Source of the DNA: Cellvibrionales bacterium UBA2511
GTDB lineage: Bacteria; Pseudomonadota; Gammaproteobacteria; Pseudomonadales; Porticoccaceae
Length of the DNA stretch: 11,344 bases
NCBI GenBank assembly: GCA_002341315.1
Contig: DDNV01000053.1
Span: 609 to 11,952, forward strand
Direction of reading: 5' to 3'
Positions 1 through 7,018 of the stretch are shown one piece after another. A program made the position numbers and the translations under genes. Positions within the stretch are counted from its first letter, which is position 1. Each line of letters starts with the position of its first letter. Below the pieces are notes generated by a model. That model ran no database searches. It was given only the letters and a program-made list of their open reading frames with translations, and was not told the origin of the DNA.

Positions 1-483
1 GCGCGCAAGGATGTCACCGTGGTTCTGCATCCGCTGACGGACGACCGCCGTGCGCTGCCTCTGGAACGCACGGGTGAACTGTTGCAGGCACCTCCGGATT
101 TCATGCTGGTGGTGTCCTATAATCCCGGCTATCAGCATATTCTAAAATCCCTCAAGCCCAGTACCCGTCAGCGCTTTGTCGCACTCAGTTTTGATTTTCC
201 ACCGCCCGTCCTGGAGCGGGATATCGTTGCTAGGGAGAGTGGTTTGGCGGCCGATCAGTGCACGGCACTGGTGAATCTGGCGGTCCGCCTGCGGACGCTA
301 AAAGGGCAGGATCTGGAAGAGACTGTTTCTACCCGCCTGCTGATCTACTGCGCCACACTGATGGCGGCCGGAATGCCGACACTGCAGGCGGCCCGTGCCA
401 CCCTGGTGGAACCACTGAGCGATGACCTTGATATTCAGGACGGGTTGCTTGAGGCCATCCGCGCCACCTTCGGCAATGAATGA
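1..483 (+). CDS. norQ: NorQ/CbbQ-type MoxR AAA+ ATPase, C-terminal part (5' end outside window)
   Basis: The reading frame is open from base 1 and gives 160 residues before TGA, so the Walker A/B portion lies to the left. The visible part carries the family's typical strings: HPLTDDRR, a PDFMLVVSYNPGY segment, the STRQRF arginine-containing loop, and VSTRLLIYCATL followed by PLSDD in the C-terminal CbbQ_C region. CbbQ/NirQ/NorQ proteins are cytoplasmic AAA+ chaperones that work with a VWA partner to activate a metalloenzyme: nitric oxide reductase for NorQ, Rubisco for CbbQ. The stop overlaps the start of the VWA gene (ATGA), so the two are translationally coupled. The sequence alone does not separate NorQ from CbbQ. 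The partner's length favours NorQ, and finding norC/norB or cbbL/cbbS just upstream would settle it. Confidence 0.85.
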   Translation, partial: ARKDVTVVLHPLTDDRRALPLERTGELLQAPPDFMLVVSYNPGYQHILKSLKPSTRQRFVALSFDFPPPVLERDIVARESGLAADQCTALVNLAVRLRTLKGQDLEETVSTRLLIYCATLMAAGMPTLQAARATLVEPLSDDLDIQDGLLEAIRATFGNE

Positions 484-2426
484 TGAGCCGTCGAGGTCTG
501 CTGGAGTTTCTGGAGCTGGAAGAGTGGGTAGGGCAACGCTGGCACCGCTGGGCTTCCCGGGCAGCCAGTTATCCCCATTATCCGGAGGCAATGGTCAGGT
601 TCCGGGAGCTGGAGAAGAGTCTGGCGGTTTTTTTTCGCCTTAGCGGTGGAGACCCGGGTCTTGAGCTCAGCGTCATATCTGCCCGGACGTCCGGACATCG
701 ACTCCGCTGGCGGCAGCGCCTGGGGTTCGACGAAGAGCTCCTGGATCTGGCTCGGGTGGACGAACAACATCTGTTGTTGCCGCCACACATCGACCTGCTT
801 CCCGACCGGGACCTCAATCGTGATCTGTATTTCTGGCTGGCTGCTTACCTGGCTTGTGCCCGGTCACTTCCGTCTGAGCCGGACTTATTGCGCCGGGATA
901 TCCTCGCCCTCCGGGAAGTGCGGCGCAGCAGTACTACGGTGCTCGCATATTATCCGGGCCTGGGCACTCGCCATGACCGACTGTGCTCAGCTCTACTGGC
1001 GCTTCGCCCCAGGCGGAAGCTGCCGCGTATGGAGGCAGCACTGGAGGCAGTGATCCGTCGATTGCTTGGCGACTCGATGCCGCTGGGCGGGGTTGCCAAA
1101 GATCTCTATTCTGCTGTTCTCGACGATAGGCCGCCGGACGAGTGGCATGCACCGAAAGGCTACCGACCGCCGTTGCCAGTACCCCTTTGGGGAGAAGCCG
1201 TGATGATGGGAACAGTGCCCCGCGCGCATGGGGAACAGGAAGACGTTGCTGACGACAGTGCCACTCAGACGGGGCCAGAGGGGCGTCGCAAGGCCAGCCG
1301 TCGCCGTCAAACGGAGAGTGAGCGGGACGATCCGCTGGTGTTCAACCGCTTCGAGAAAATGCTTTCCATCGCCGAGATGGTGAACCTGAATCGTCTGGTG
1401 GACGATGAGGAGGACGAGGATGCTCACAAGTCCGCCGAACAGCTGGATGAGATCACCGTCAGTCCCCACCGCAAAAAAGCCGCCGCCAAAATCAGGATGG
1501 AGCTGGACCTGCCTCCAGACGCTGCCGCCGGTGCTCCGCTGTCGGGAATATACCGATACCCGGAGTGGGACTACCGCAAAGGTCGTTACCTACCGGAGCA
1601 CTGCCAGGTGCTTGTCGAGCCCTACCGTGAGGCAGAGCAGATCATGCCACAGGACGAAGCGACCCGGCGCAGGATCCTGAGTGTGCGGCGCCAGTTTGAG
1701 GCGCTGCGCCCGGGCCGTGAGGTGCTGCGAGGCCAATTGGAGGGGACGGAGCTGGATATGGATGCTGTCGTCCGCGCCCACTGCGACTTGGCGGCCACCG
1801 GCACAGCCAGTGACGGTCTTTACCTCGCTTCACTGCCACGTACCCGGGATCTGGCGGTGGATATTCTGGTGGATGTCTCCCTGTCCACGGATGCCTGGCT
1901 GGAGGACCGGCGGGTGATCGATGTGGCCAGGGAGGCACTGTTGGCTCTGGCCCACGGCCTTGCCCTGTCCGGCGACGACTACGCCATCCACTGTTTTACT
2001 TCCCGGCGACGAGAGCAGGTCTGGGTGAGCACCCTAAAGTCCTTTGACGAGGTCATGGAGGAGCGGGTGGAGCGACGAATCCAGGCTCTGCAGCCGGGCC
2101 ACTATACCCGTATGGGGCCAGCCATTCGTCATTGCACAGAACTTCTGGCACAGCGCCCCCAGCGGCACCGACTCTTGCTGATGCTCAGCGACGGCAAGCC
2201 CAATGACACAGACTATTACGAAGGCCGTTATGCTATTGAGGATACCCGCAGGGCGATTCTGGACGCCCGGCACCGGGAGGTGCAGGTGTTCGCCGTCACT
2301 GTGGACAGAGAGGCGGAGGCCTATCTGCCCCGTCTGTTCGGTCGAGGAGGTTGGGCTATGGTGAGTCGGCCCGAACATCTGCCCCAGGCTTTGCCCGCCA
2401 TCTATCGGCGGGTTACTTCGCGCTGA
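480..2426 (+). CDS. norD: NorD-type VWA-domain activator of nitric oxide reductase
   Basis: A 648-residue soluble protein with a C-terminal von Willebrand factor A domain (about residues 455-645). The metal-ion-dependent adhesion site is complete: DVSLS at 465-469, T543 in HYTRMG and D571 in LSDGKPND. The following YEGRYAIEDTR and the terminal LPAIYRR are typical of NorD/CbbO proteins. The centre (about 245-335) is hydrophilic and charged, with an acidic DDEEDED run. In the family, the VWA protein recruits its AAA+ partner to the target enzyme, here most likely the NorCB reductase. CbbO proteins are usually longer, around 750 residues or more, which favours NorD, but CbbO is the alternative. 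The start overlaps the norQ stop; a second ATG directly follows the first, so the true start may be 483. The stop lies directly against the stop of a gene on the other strand. Confidence 0.85.
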   Translation: MMSRRGLLEFLELEEWVGQRWHRWASRAASYPHYPEAMVRFRELEKSLAVFFRLSGGDPGLELSVISARTSGHRLRWRQRLGFDEELLDLARVDEQHLLLPPHIDLLPDRDLNRDLYFWLAAYLACARSLPSEPDLLRRDILALREVRRSSTTVLAYYPGLGTRHDRLCSALLALRPRRKLPRMEAALEAVIRRLLGDSMPLGGVAKDLYSAVLDDRPPDEWHAPKGYRPPLPVPLWGEAVMMGTVPRAHGEQEDVADDSATQTGPEGRRKASRRRQTESERDDPLVFNRFEKMLSIAEMVNLNRLVDDEEDEDAHKSAEQLDEITVSPHRKKAAAKIRMELDLPPDAAAGAPLSGIYRYPEWDYRKGRYLPEHCQVLVEPYREAEQIMPQDEATRRRILSVRRQFEALRPGREVLRGQLEGTELDMDAVVRAHCDLAATGTASDGLYLASLPRTRDLAVDILVDVSLSTDAWLEDRRVIDVAREALLALAHGLALSGDDYAIHCFTSRRREQVWVSTLKSFDEVMEERVERRIQALQPGHYTRMGPAIRHCTELLAQRPQRHRLLLMLSDGKPNDTDYYEGRYAIEDTRRAILDARHREVQVFAVTVDREAEAYLPRLFGRGGWAMVSRPEHLPQALPAIYRRVTSR

Positions 2427-2840
2427 TCACTTCTTGGATGAGTGCAGGCCAAAGAGCGGGCTGTTTGGAGCATCCATTGGCAGATTGGCGGTTAGCCGGT
2501 GAATGCCAATGGCGCAGCGCCCCACCAGCCAGATCAACAGGGCAGTAAAGAACAGATACCCGAAAATCCAGGCAGTAACCGGAGGTGCACCCAGGTAGCC
2601 GAGTCCCTGCCAGGAAGCGAAAGCCAGCGCACAGGCCATCAGGCCGATCCAGAACGTCCGCGCCTGAAAGTGGAGATGGCTGGCCACCCAGGGGGCGCTG
2701 CCGGGACATCGCCAATGGGCCAGAATTGCAGCTACCGGAGCCGTCACCACTGTCATGATGCTGCCCAGCAGCAGCCCGTAGATCACTATTGCCCAGCCCC
2801 GGCCGTTGGCGTCCTTGGTCTGTGATACATTCATTGTCAT
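2427..2840 (-). CDS. Small three-helix membrane protein, possibly DUF4870/Tic20-like
   Basis: A 137-residue protein with three hydrophobic segments at about residues 15-41, 62-84 and 87-107, and a polar C-terminal tail. The stretch HFQARTFWIG before the second helix and the WLVGRCAIGIH end of the third resemble small DUF4870/Tic20-like inner-membrane proteins, in which a conserved FQ..T motif precedes a helix. This is a resemblance by eye only and no function is claimed. The start at 2840 is supported by an AAGG seven bases upstream; an in-frame ATG at 2834 is possible but less well placed. The gene converges on norD with no bases between the two stop codons. A link to the NO-reductase genes is conceivable but not shown, because it is transcribed the opposite way. 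Confidence 0.7.
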   Translation of the reverse strand: MTMNVSQTKDANGRGWAIVIYGLLLGSIMTVVTAPVAAILAHWRCPGSAPWVASHLHFQARTFWIGLMACALAFASWQGLGYLGAPPVTAWIFGYLFFTALLIWLVGRCAIGIHRLTANLPMDAPNSPLFGLHSSKK

Positions 2841-2891
2841 GGCGTAACCTTGGCCAGTGGTTGAAAAGAACTCTCAGGACAGCCCTGGGAT

Positions 2892-2952
2892 CGTGAATGC
2901 CCCTAGAATGAGGATAACGACGAAATGATGACGTACTGGGAATGTATTCACG
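2892..2952. repeat. Inverted repeat CGTGAAT ... ATTCACG
   Basis: CGTGAAT at 2892-2898 is the exact reverse complement of ATTCACG at 2946-2952. The arms extend to 8 of 9 matching positions when the next two bases are included. The arms are 47 bases apart, which suits looping between two regulator half-sites better than a hairpin. It lies 50-110 bases upstream of the leftward membrane-protein gene. A seven-base repeat can arise by chance, so a function is only a guess. Confidence 0.25.
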
Positions 2953-3476
2953 TTTTGGTTCTCAGGTGGCGGTTAGGGCACATTGCTTCTCATTATCTGC
3001 TGGCATTCCCGACAGCATAGACCGGTAGTCCCGCGAGCGCCGATCCATGCCCGATTGCAGCCGCCGTGAAGTATAAATAGGAGTAATCGTTACGATCTGC
3101 ACTGGTTTTTTACCCTGATTGAAATGCCAGAAAAACTGATCAACATACATTATCACTGCCTGAATCAGCCTAGCAAAATAAGATGGATGCTAACTAGTGC
3201 TAAGTGGCAACCAGCATAGATTGTACATATGGCATCCTATACAGGCGATTGACCTACAAGATCAACTGTTTCACCAAAGAGACCTCGGATTATTGTTGTG
3301 GAAGCAGGGAGTGTTGAAGTGGTGGCCATTAACAACAAAGTTGCATGTGGACCTGAATAAAAAGGCATTTATTTTTTGTCATTTTACGTTTGCCAAAATC
3401 TTCATAACTCAGTCTCGGGATTGGCCATTTTAAAAGTAGGTATTTTAAAAAATGGATAGTAAAATCATGAGAAAAC

Positions 3477-3480
3477 AGGA
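3477..3480 (+). promoter_or_regulatory. Ribosome binding site of the EAL-HDOD gene
   Basis: AGGA ends eight bases before the ATG at 3489, a normal Shine-Dalgarno spacing. It favours this start over the out-of-frame ATG at 3467, which would read only 19 codons before a stop. Confidence 0.6.
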
Positions 3481-3488
3481 AACAGTAG

Positions 3489-4685
3489 ATGACAAATATA
3501 GTTGTCGGACGTCAGGAAATTCTTGATTCAAACATGTCAATTCACGCCTATGAGCTTTTGTTCAGAGGTCAGGATTTTGACCTGAGCAGCAAGGATGGTT
3601 CAAGCGAGGCCACCAATCAGATAATTACGGACACTATTCTTGAAATCGGACTTAATAACGTAGTTGGTAACTCAAAAGCATTTATTAATTTTACCGCCCA
3701 AAATCTGTTGGAAAAAATACCACTTTATTTACCCAAGGATCGCATCGTTATCGAGGTTCTGGAAAGTGTGGCAGTTGATTTGCGAATAATCAGCGCGCTT
3801 AAAGAGCTTTCTAACGAAGGGTACACCCTTGCATTGGATGACTTCCAGATGAGTTCAGAATGGCGCCCACTTCTGGAGTTCGCTCATATTGTGAAACTCG
3901 ATGTGCTAGCCAACCCACTACAGGAAACTCTGGATCTAATTAAAGAGCTCAAACCGTACAACCTGACCATTTTGGCCGAGAAGGTTGAAACTCATGAGAT
4001 GTTTGAGTTGTTTCGTGATGCAGGTTGTGAGCTGTTTCAGGGCTTTTTCTTCAGTAAGCCAAATACTGTTAAAGGCCGGCGAGTAGGCGTTAATCATCTC
4101 GCTGCGGTGAAGCTGTTAACACTGGTAAATGACCCTGATGTTACTTTTTCGGAGCTTGCCTCAATCGTTTCTCAAGATGCTGGTTTAAGTTATAAATTGC
4201 TTCGTTATATTAATTCCGCATTTTTTGGCCTGCGAAATAAAATGGAGTCCATAACACACGCTGTATCTTATCTGGGCCTGAACGAAGTAAGACGTTGGGT
4301 CAACGTTTTGACATTAGCTACATTGTCAGGCAAGCCCGGTGCCAGTTTCCAGCAAGCGCTGATCCGGGGAAAAATGTGCGAATTGACTGCGCTTCAGTGC
4401 GGAGAGCAGGCGGGAAATCTATTTCTGATAGGAATGTTGTCTTCTCTTGATAGTATGTTGGATATCCCCCTGGCGGAAGCATTGGAGCAGATGCCAATTG
4501 GTGAGCAAATGCGACAGGCGATTCTTTTCCAGGAAGGTCCTGCTGGAGATATCCTTAATGATGTTCTCTCTTATGAACGCTGGGAATTGGCACATGAAAA
4601 CTTAACCTGCCTAAGCCCGGAAGAACTTGGCAGCCTGTATTTGAAAAGTATCGAATGGGCCAAAGACGCCTTTGGTCAACTATAA
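3489..4685 (+). CDS. EAL-HDOD signalling protein (YuxH/CdgJ type)
   Basis: A 398-residue soluble protein. Residues 1-195 form an EAL domain of the compact YuxH type, opening with VVGRQEILD and AYELLFRG. The EAL signature reads ELL (E22). Candidate metal and substrate residues are still present: N67 (FINFT), E89 (IEVLE), D117-D118 (LDDF), K136 (VKLD), E164 (AEKVE) and Q184 (FQGFFFSKP). Residues 200-385 form an HDOD domain: NHLAAVKLL, then SQDAGLSYKLLRYINSAFFG and AVSYLGLNEVRRW. HDOD is related to HD phosphohydrolases but usually lacks the catalytic pair. Family members affect c-di-GMP-controlled motility and biofilm; some are active phosphodiesterases and others are degenerate. Whether this one hydrolyses c-di-GMP cannot be told by reading. 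No membrane segment is seen. Its neighbour on the same strand is a diguanylate cyclase, but the 414-base gap argues for separate promoters. Confidence 0.92.
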   Translation: MTNIVVGRQEILDSNMSIHAYELLFRGQDFDLSSKDGSSEATNQIITDTILEIGLNNVVGNSKAFINFTAQNLLEKIPLYLPKDRIVIEVLESVAVDLRIISALKELSNEGYTLALDDFQMSSEWRPLLEFAHIVKLDVLANPLQETLDLIKELKPYNLTILAEKVETHEMFELFRDAGCELFQGFFFSKPNTVKGRRVGVNHLAAVKLLTLVNDPDVTFSELASIVSQDAGLSYKLLRYINSAFFGLRNKMESITHAVSYLGLNEVRRWVNVLTLATLSGKPGASFQQALIRGKMCELTALQCGEQAGNLFLIGMLSSLDSMLDIPLAEALEQMPIGEQMRQAILFQEGPAGDILNDVLSYERWELAHENLTCLSPEELGSLYLKSIEWAKDAFGQL

Positions 4686-4714
4686 ATACCGAGCAGACAT
4701 ATTGCTGGTTTAAT

Positions 4715-4743
4715 ATAAAAAATCAGCTGTTTTATGTGCTGAT
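4715..4743 (-). terminator. Weak terminator-like hairpin on the minus strand
   Basis: On the minus strand, ATCAGC (4743-4738) and GCTGAT (4727-4722) form a six-base stem with a ten-base loop, followed at once by a run of T that becomes interrupted. This is the form of a rho-independent terminator, but the stem is short. No minus-strand gene lies upstream to need it, and on the plus strand the T-run is on the wrong side for the EAL-HDOD gene. Confidence 0.2.
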
Positions 4744-4823
4744 ATGTGGGAACGATCATCAGGTTTTTAGCTCCCTGGTATTGGTAGATATCCTTCGCCT
4801 CAACAGCGTGTTTGTTTTCCCCG

Positions 4824-4841
4824 ACTCGGTATGAACCGGGT
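4824..4841. repeat. Seven-base-pair hairpin with ATGA loop
   Basis: ACTCGGT (4824-4830) pairs with ACCGGGT (4835-4841) across a four-base loop ATGA, with one G-U pair when read as plus-strand RNA. No U-tract follows on either strand, so it is not a standard terminator. It may be a structured element or a chance match. Confidence 0.3.
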
Positions 4842-4907
4842 TTGGAGAGTGCTTATCAGCTTGATCGCAGGTTCAGGTTAACGGCCAGATGTAGAGCGGA
4901 ACAGAAT

Positions 4908-4925
4908 AATCTGGGCAATCTGGGG
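4908..4925. repeat. Tandem nine-base repeat AATCTGGG(C/G)
   Basis: Two nearly identical nine-base copies stand side by side, differing only in the last base. They lie about 80 bases upstream of the candidate -35 element of the diguanylate cyclase gene. Direct repeats of this size can be activator sites, but no known consensus is recognised. Confidence 0.25.
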
Positions 4926-5002
4926 TGTTATCTCGTCCTCAGGGTAAATAAATCGGGAAACCAGCCAACTTGAACCTCCGTTATTCTACAAACCAGACAT
5001 GT

Positions 5003-5031
5003 TTGTGCCGGTTAATAGTAATTGAGATAAT
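5003..5031 (+). promoter_or_regulatory. Candidate sigma-70 promoter of the GAF-PAS-GGDEF gene
   Basis: TTGTGC (5003-5008), a 17-base spacer and GATAAT (5026-5031). The -10 element matches the consensus at five of six positions; the -35 element has the important TTG but is otherwise poor. Transcription would begin near 5038, leaving a leader of about 60 bases before the ATG at 5100. Confidence 0.4.
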
Positions 5032-5099
5032 AACAAACTACTTGTGCGCTATGCCTCAGAAGCAAGCCGCCTGTCATCAGTCAGGATCAACTCCCATTT

Positions 5100-6584
5100 A
5101 TGACGGATTTAAACACCAGTAGGTTTGCCAGGCGGGCAGACCATTTTCGTGAATTTCACCGGCTCAGCTTGAGCCGATATCATTCCTACAGCGAGCTCTA
5201 CGCTGATTATCTTAAAACGGCGATGCGCTTATTCGATATGCCGACGGGTATTGTCAGTCGAATCCGCGGTGATCAATATACGATTCTTGCTATTGAACCC
5301 GGTACCACGGGCTTGATCACCGGAGATACCCTGCCACTCGGTGAGACCTATTGCTCGGTAGTCGTCAGCAAAGACTCGACCATGGCGGTCACCCATGCAG
5401 CAGAGGATGTTGCTTTCTACGGCCATCCGGCTTACCGACAGATGCAACTGGAGGCTTACCTTGCCACGCCTATTCACGTTAATGGAGGAATTCATGGCAC
5501 CCTGAATTTCACAGCGCCAGAAGTCCGAGAGCACCCTTTTGATGACATTGATATAGAACTCATTGAACTCATGACTGGGCGAATCGGTCAGGTCATTGAG
5601 CAGCATCAGGTCGATCGTGAGAGACGGGAAGCTGTCAAACGGTTGCGTGACAACATCAGGCTGTTTGAGAGTGCGTTCGAATATGCCCCGATCGGGATGG
5701 CTTTGGTGAGCCCTGAGGGCCGCTGGTTAAGGGTCAATCGTGCGATTAGCAAAATTTTAGGTTATACGGCAACCGAATTGTTGGCTATTGATTTTCAGGC
5801 CATCACTCATCCGGATGACCTGGATACAGACTTGAAGCTTCTGTGTGAAATACTGGCGGGTGAGCGTGACACATATCGGATGGAGAAGCGGTATTTTCAT
5901 AAGGATGGGCGTGAGATTTGGGTCCTTCTGAGTGTTTCAGTGGTTCGTGACGAGCAAGACAATCCAGAGTATTTTGTTTCACAGATTCAAGAAATCACGG
6001 CCCAGAAGCACGCAGAAGCGGAGTTGCTCTGCCGTCAAAAAGAGTTGGAGTCAGTGAATCGAAAACTAAAGCTGTTGTCCGCTACGGACCCACTGACTCA
6101 ACTTGGTAATCGACGTGCACTGGATAAGCGGATGCAGGAAGAGTTACAGCGTAGTTCGCGAACTGGGGAGCCGCTGTCGTTGGTGATCGTGGATCTTGAT
6201 CACTTTAAACATTATAACGATACGTACGGTCATCCCGCGGGGGATGTGGCACTCCGGAAACTGGCTATTGCTCTCAAGCAGGTGGCTCGGATAACGGACA
6301 CTGTTATACGGCTAGGCGGTGAGGAGTTCTTGCTCCTGCTGCCACATACTGATGAAGCTGGTTGTTATACCGTGGCAAAGCGCCTCTCCCGGCTAGTTAG
6401 TAAACTGGATAATCTGGAGGCAGCGATTACTGTGAGCACGGGAGGAGCGACACTGATACCCGCCATAGGAACGACACATATACCCGAAGCAGACGCCCTG
6501 TTAAAGCAGGCCGATGATGCGTTGTACCGTGCCAAGCGAGAGGGAAGAAACCGCCATTGCCAGTCGCCATTACTGACCTGCTGA
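5100..6584 (+). CDS. Diguanylate cyclase with GAF, PAS and GGDEF domains
   Basis: A 494-residue cytoplasmic protein without membrane segments. Domains in order: GAF (about 30-167, with GETYCSVVV and AYLATPIHVNGGIHGTLNF), PAS with its PAC end (about 185-303; PIGMALVSPEGRWLRVN, ITHPDD, HKDGREIWV, EITAQKHAE), a short coiled linker (304-326) and GGDEF (about 327-485). The catalytic motif is GGEEF (406-410). RITD (397-400) stands exactly five residues before it, the normal place of the RxxD product-inhibition site. DLDHFKHYNDTYGH (365-378) supplies metal and nucleotide contacts. The protein should therefore make c-di-GMP from two GTP in response to a small molecule, light or redox signal; no ligand or cofactor residue can be named with certainty. 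The start has only a distant AGGA (5083-5086, spacing 13), so it is the least certain part of the call; the next in-frame ATG (residue 42) would cut into the GAF domain. Confidence 0.93.
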   Translation: MTDLNTSRFARRADHFREFHRLSLSRYHSYSELYADYLKTAMRLFDMPTGIVSRIRGDQYTILAIEPGTTGLITGDTLPLGETYCSVVVSKDSTMAVTHAAEDVAFYGHPAYRQMQLEAYLATPIHVNGGIHGTLNFTAPEVREHPFDDIDIELIELMTGRIGQVIEQHQVDRERREAVKRLRDNIRLFESAFEYAPIGMALVSPEGRWLRVNRAISKILGYTATELLAIDFQAITHPDDLDTDLKLLCEILAGERDTYRMEKRYFHKDGREIWVLLSVSVVRDEQDNPEYFVSQIQEITAQKHAEAELLCRQKELESVNRKLKLLSATDPLTQLGNRRALDKRMQEELQRSSRTGEPLSLVIVDLDHFKHYNDTYGHPAGDVALRKLAIALKQVARITDTVIRLGGEEFLLLLPHTDEAGCYTVAKRLSRLVSKLDNLEAAITVSTGGATLIPAIGTTHIPEADALLKQADDALYRAKREGRNRHCQSPLLTC

Positions 6585-7018
6585 AGCATCTCCCCCTCAA
6601 GCACTGATTACATCCGGTGATCTGTCGGGGACAATAATAGATATGGTATGCCGAGCTCTTGCAGATACGCAGCGGCGCTACTTTTGAAAGCCCATCTTGA
6701 TTGTTGAACGTGGTTTTGTTCCTAAGGTTTCTAGGTAGACTTGCCCACTACACAAGGGGCCCGAACACTGGAAGGTAGCGCCTGAGGAAGAAGGATGAAG
6801 GCAACTGCCCAAAAGCAGTTCACCGGACATCAACCAGCGCCGCCGCAAACCTGACCGAGCCAGTGTCCTCGCAGCCGTAAGGACCGTGAATACGCTTATC
6901 GCCGAGCTCCGGCCCAGCAGAGCGGCGATCAGACGACCGGTCAGGCAAACCAACCACAACAGGAACCCGCACTGGATTCGATGCACATGAATGGCGGAAC
7001 GCTGCCGTCAGATAGTGT
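6585..7018. other. Convergent spacer without a recognisable gene
   Basis: About 430 bases lie between the stop of the diguanylate cyclase and the stop of the BCCT carrier. The base composition is close to that of coding DNA, and open stretches exist on both strands. One is a 102-codon minus-strand frame (6678-6986) with a hydrophobic beginning and a cysteine- and serine-rich end that looks like no known family. Another is a 74-codon plus-strand stretch (6797-7018 region) rich in arginine. Neither has a convincing ribosome site. It may be a decayed gene. No strong terminator is visible for either converging gene. Confidence 0.5.

Larger units (their letters stand above)
2841..3488. other. Long gene-poor spacer, A+T-rich toward its right end
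   Basis: About 650 bases lie between the small membrane-protein gene and the EAL-HDOD gene. Short open frames exist (for example 2962-3156 on the minus strand and 3197-3433 on the plus strand), but they lack convincing ribosome sites, protein character or recognisable motifs. The left part must hold the promoter of the leftward membrane-protein gene and the right part that of the EAL-HDOD gene. The last 130 bases are strongly A+T-rich. No tRNA, CRISPR, insertion-sequence end or clear rho-independent terminator is visible. An unidentified small RNA or a decayed gene cannot be excluded. Confidence 0.6.
4686..5099. other. Spacer between the two c-di-GMP genes, with small repeats
   Basis: About 414 bases without a supported gene. 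It holds two small hairpin candidates, a direct repeat and a candidate promoter, each listed separately. A 35-codon open stretch on the minus strand (4881-4985, followed by a stop at 4878-4880) has protein-like composition but no start codon and was not identified. No terminator with a clear U-tract follows the EAL-HDOD stop on the plus strand. Confidence 0.6.

Noticed and set aside
2930..2955. Match to the 3' region of 16S rRNA (GTATTCAC)
   Set aside because: Only about a dozen bases resemble it and the surrounding sequence does not continue the match.
2962..3156. 64-codon minus-strand frame as a gene
   Set aside because: It has no convincing ribosome site, no recognised family and mixed composition; length alone is not evidence.
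3249..3265. FNR/DNR box (TTGAT-N4-ATCAA)
   Set aside because: The arms are only TTGA and TCAA and are nine bases apart, against the six expected for the same four-base arms in the consensus; the symmetry is off.
3197..3433. 78-codon plus-strand frame as a gene
   Set aside because: The predicted protein has no coherent domain character, and a different frame across 3253-3360 looks equally protein-like (a short VVEAGSVEVVA stretch recalling cyclic-nucleotide-binding domains) but has stops on both sides. This is most likely chance.
4878..4985. Minus-strand peptide fragment as a pseudogene
   Set aside because: There are only 35 codons between stops, with no start codon and no recognised family; this length is expected by chance.
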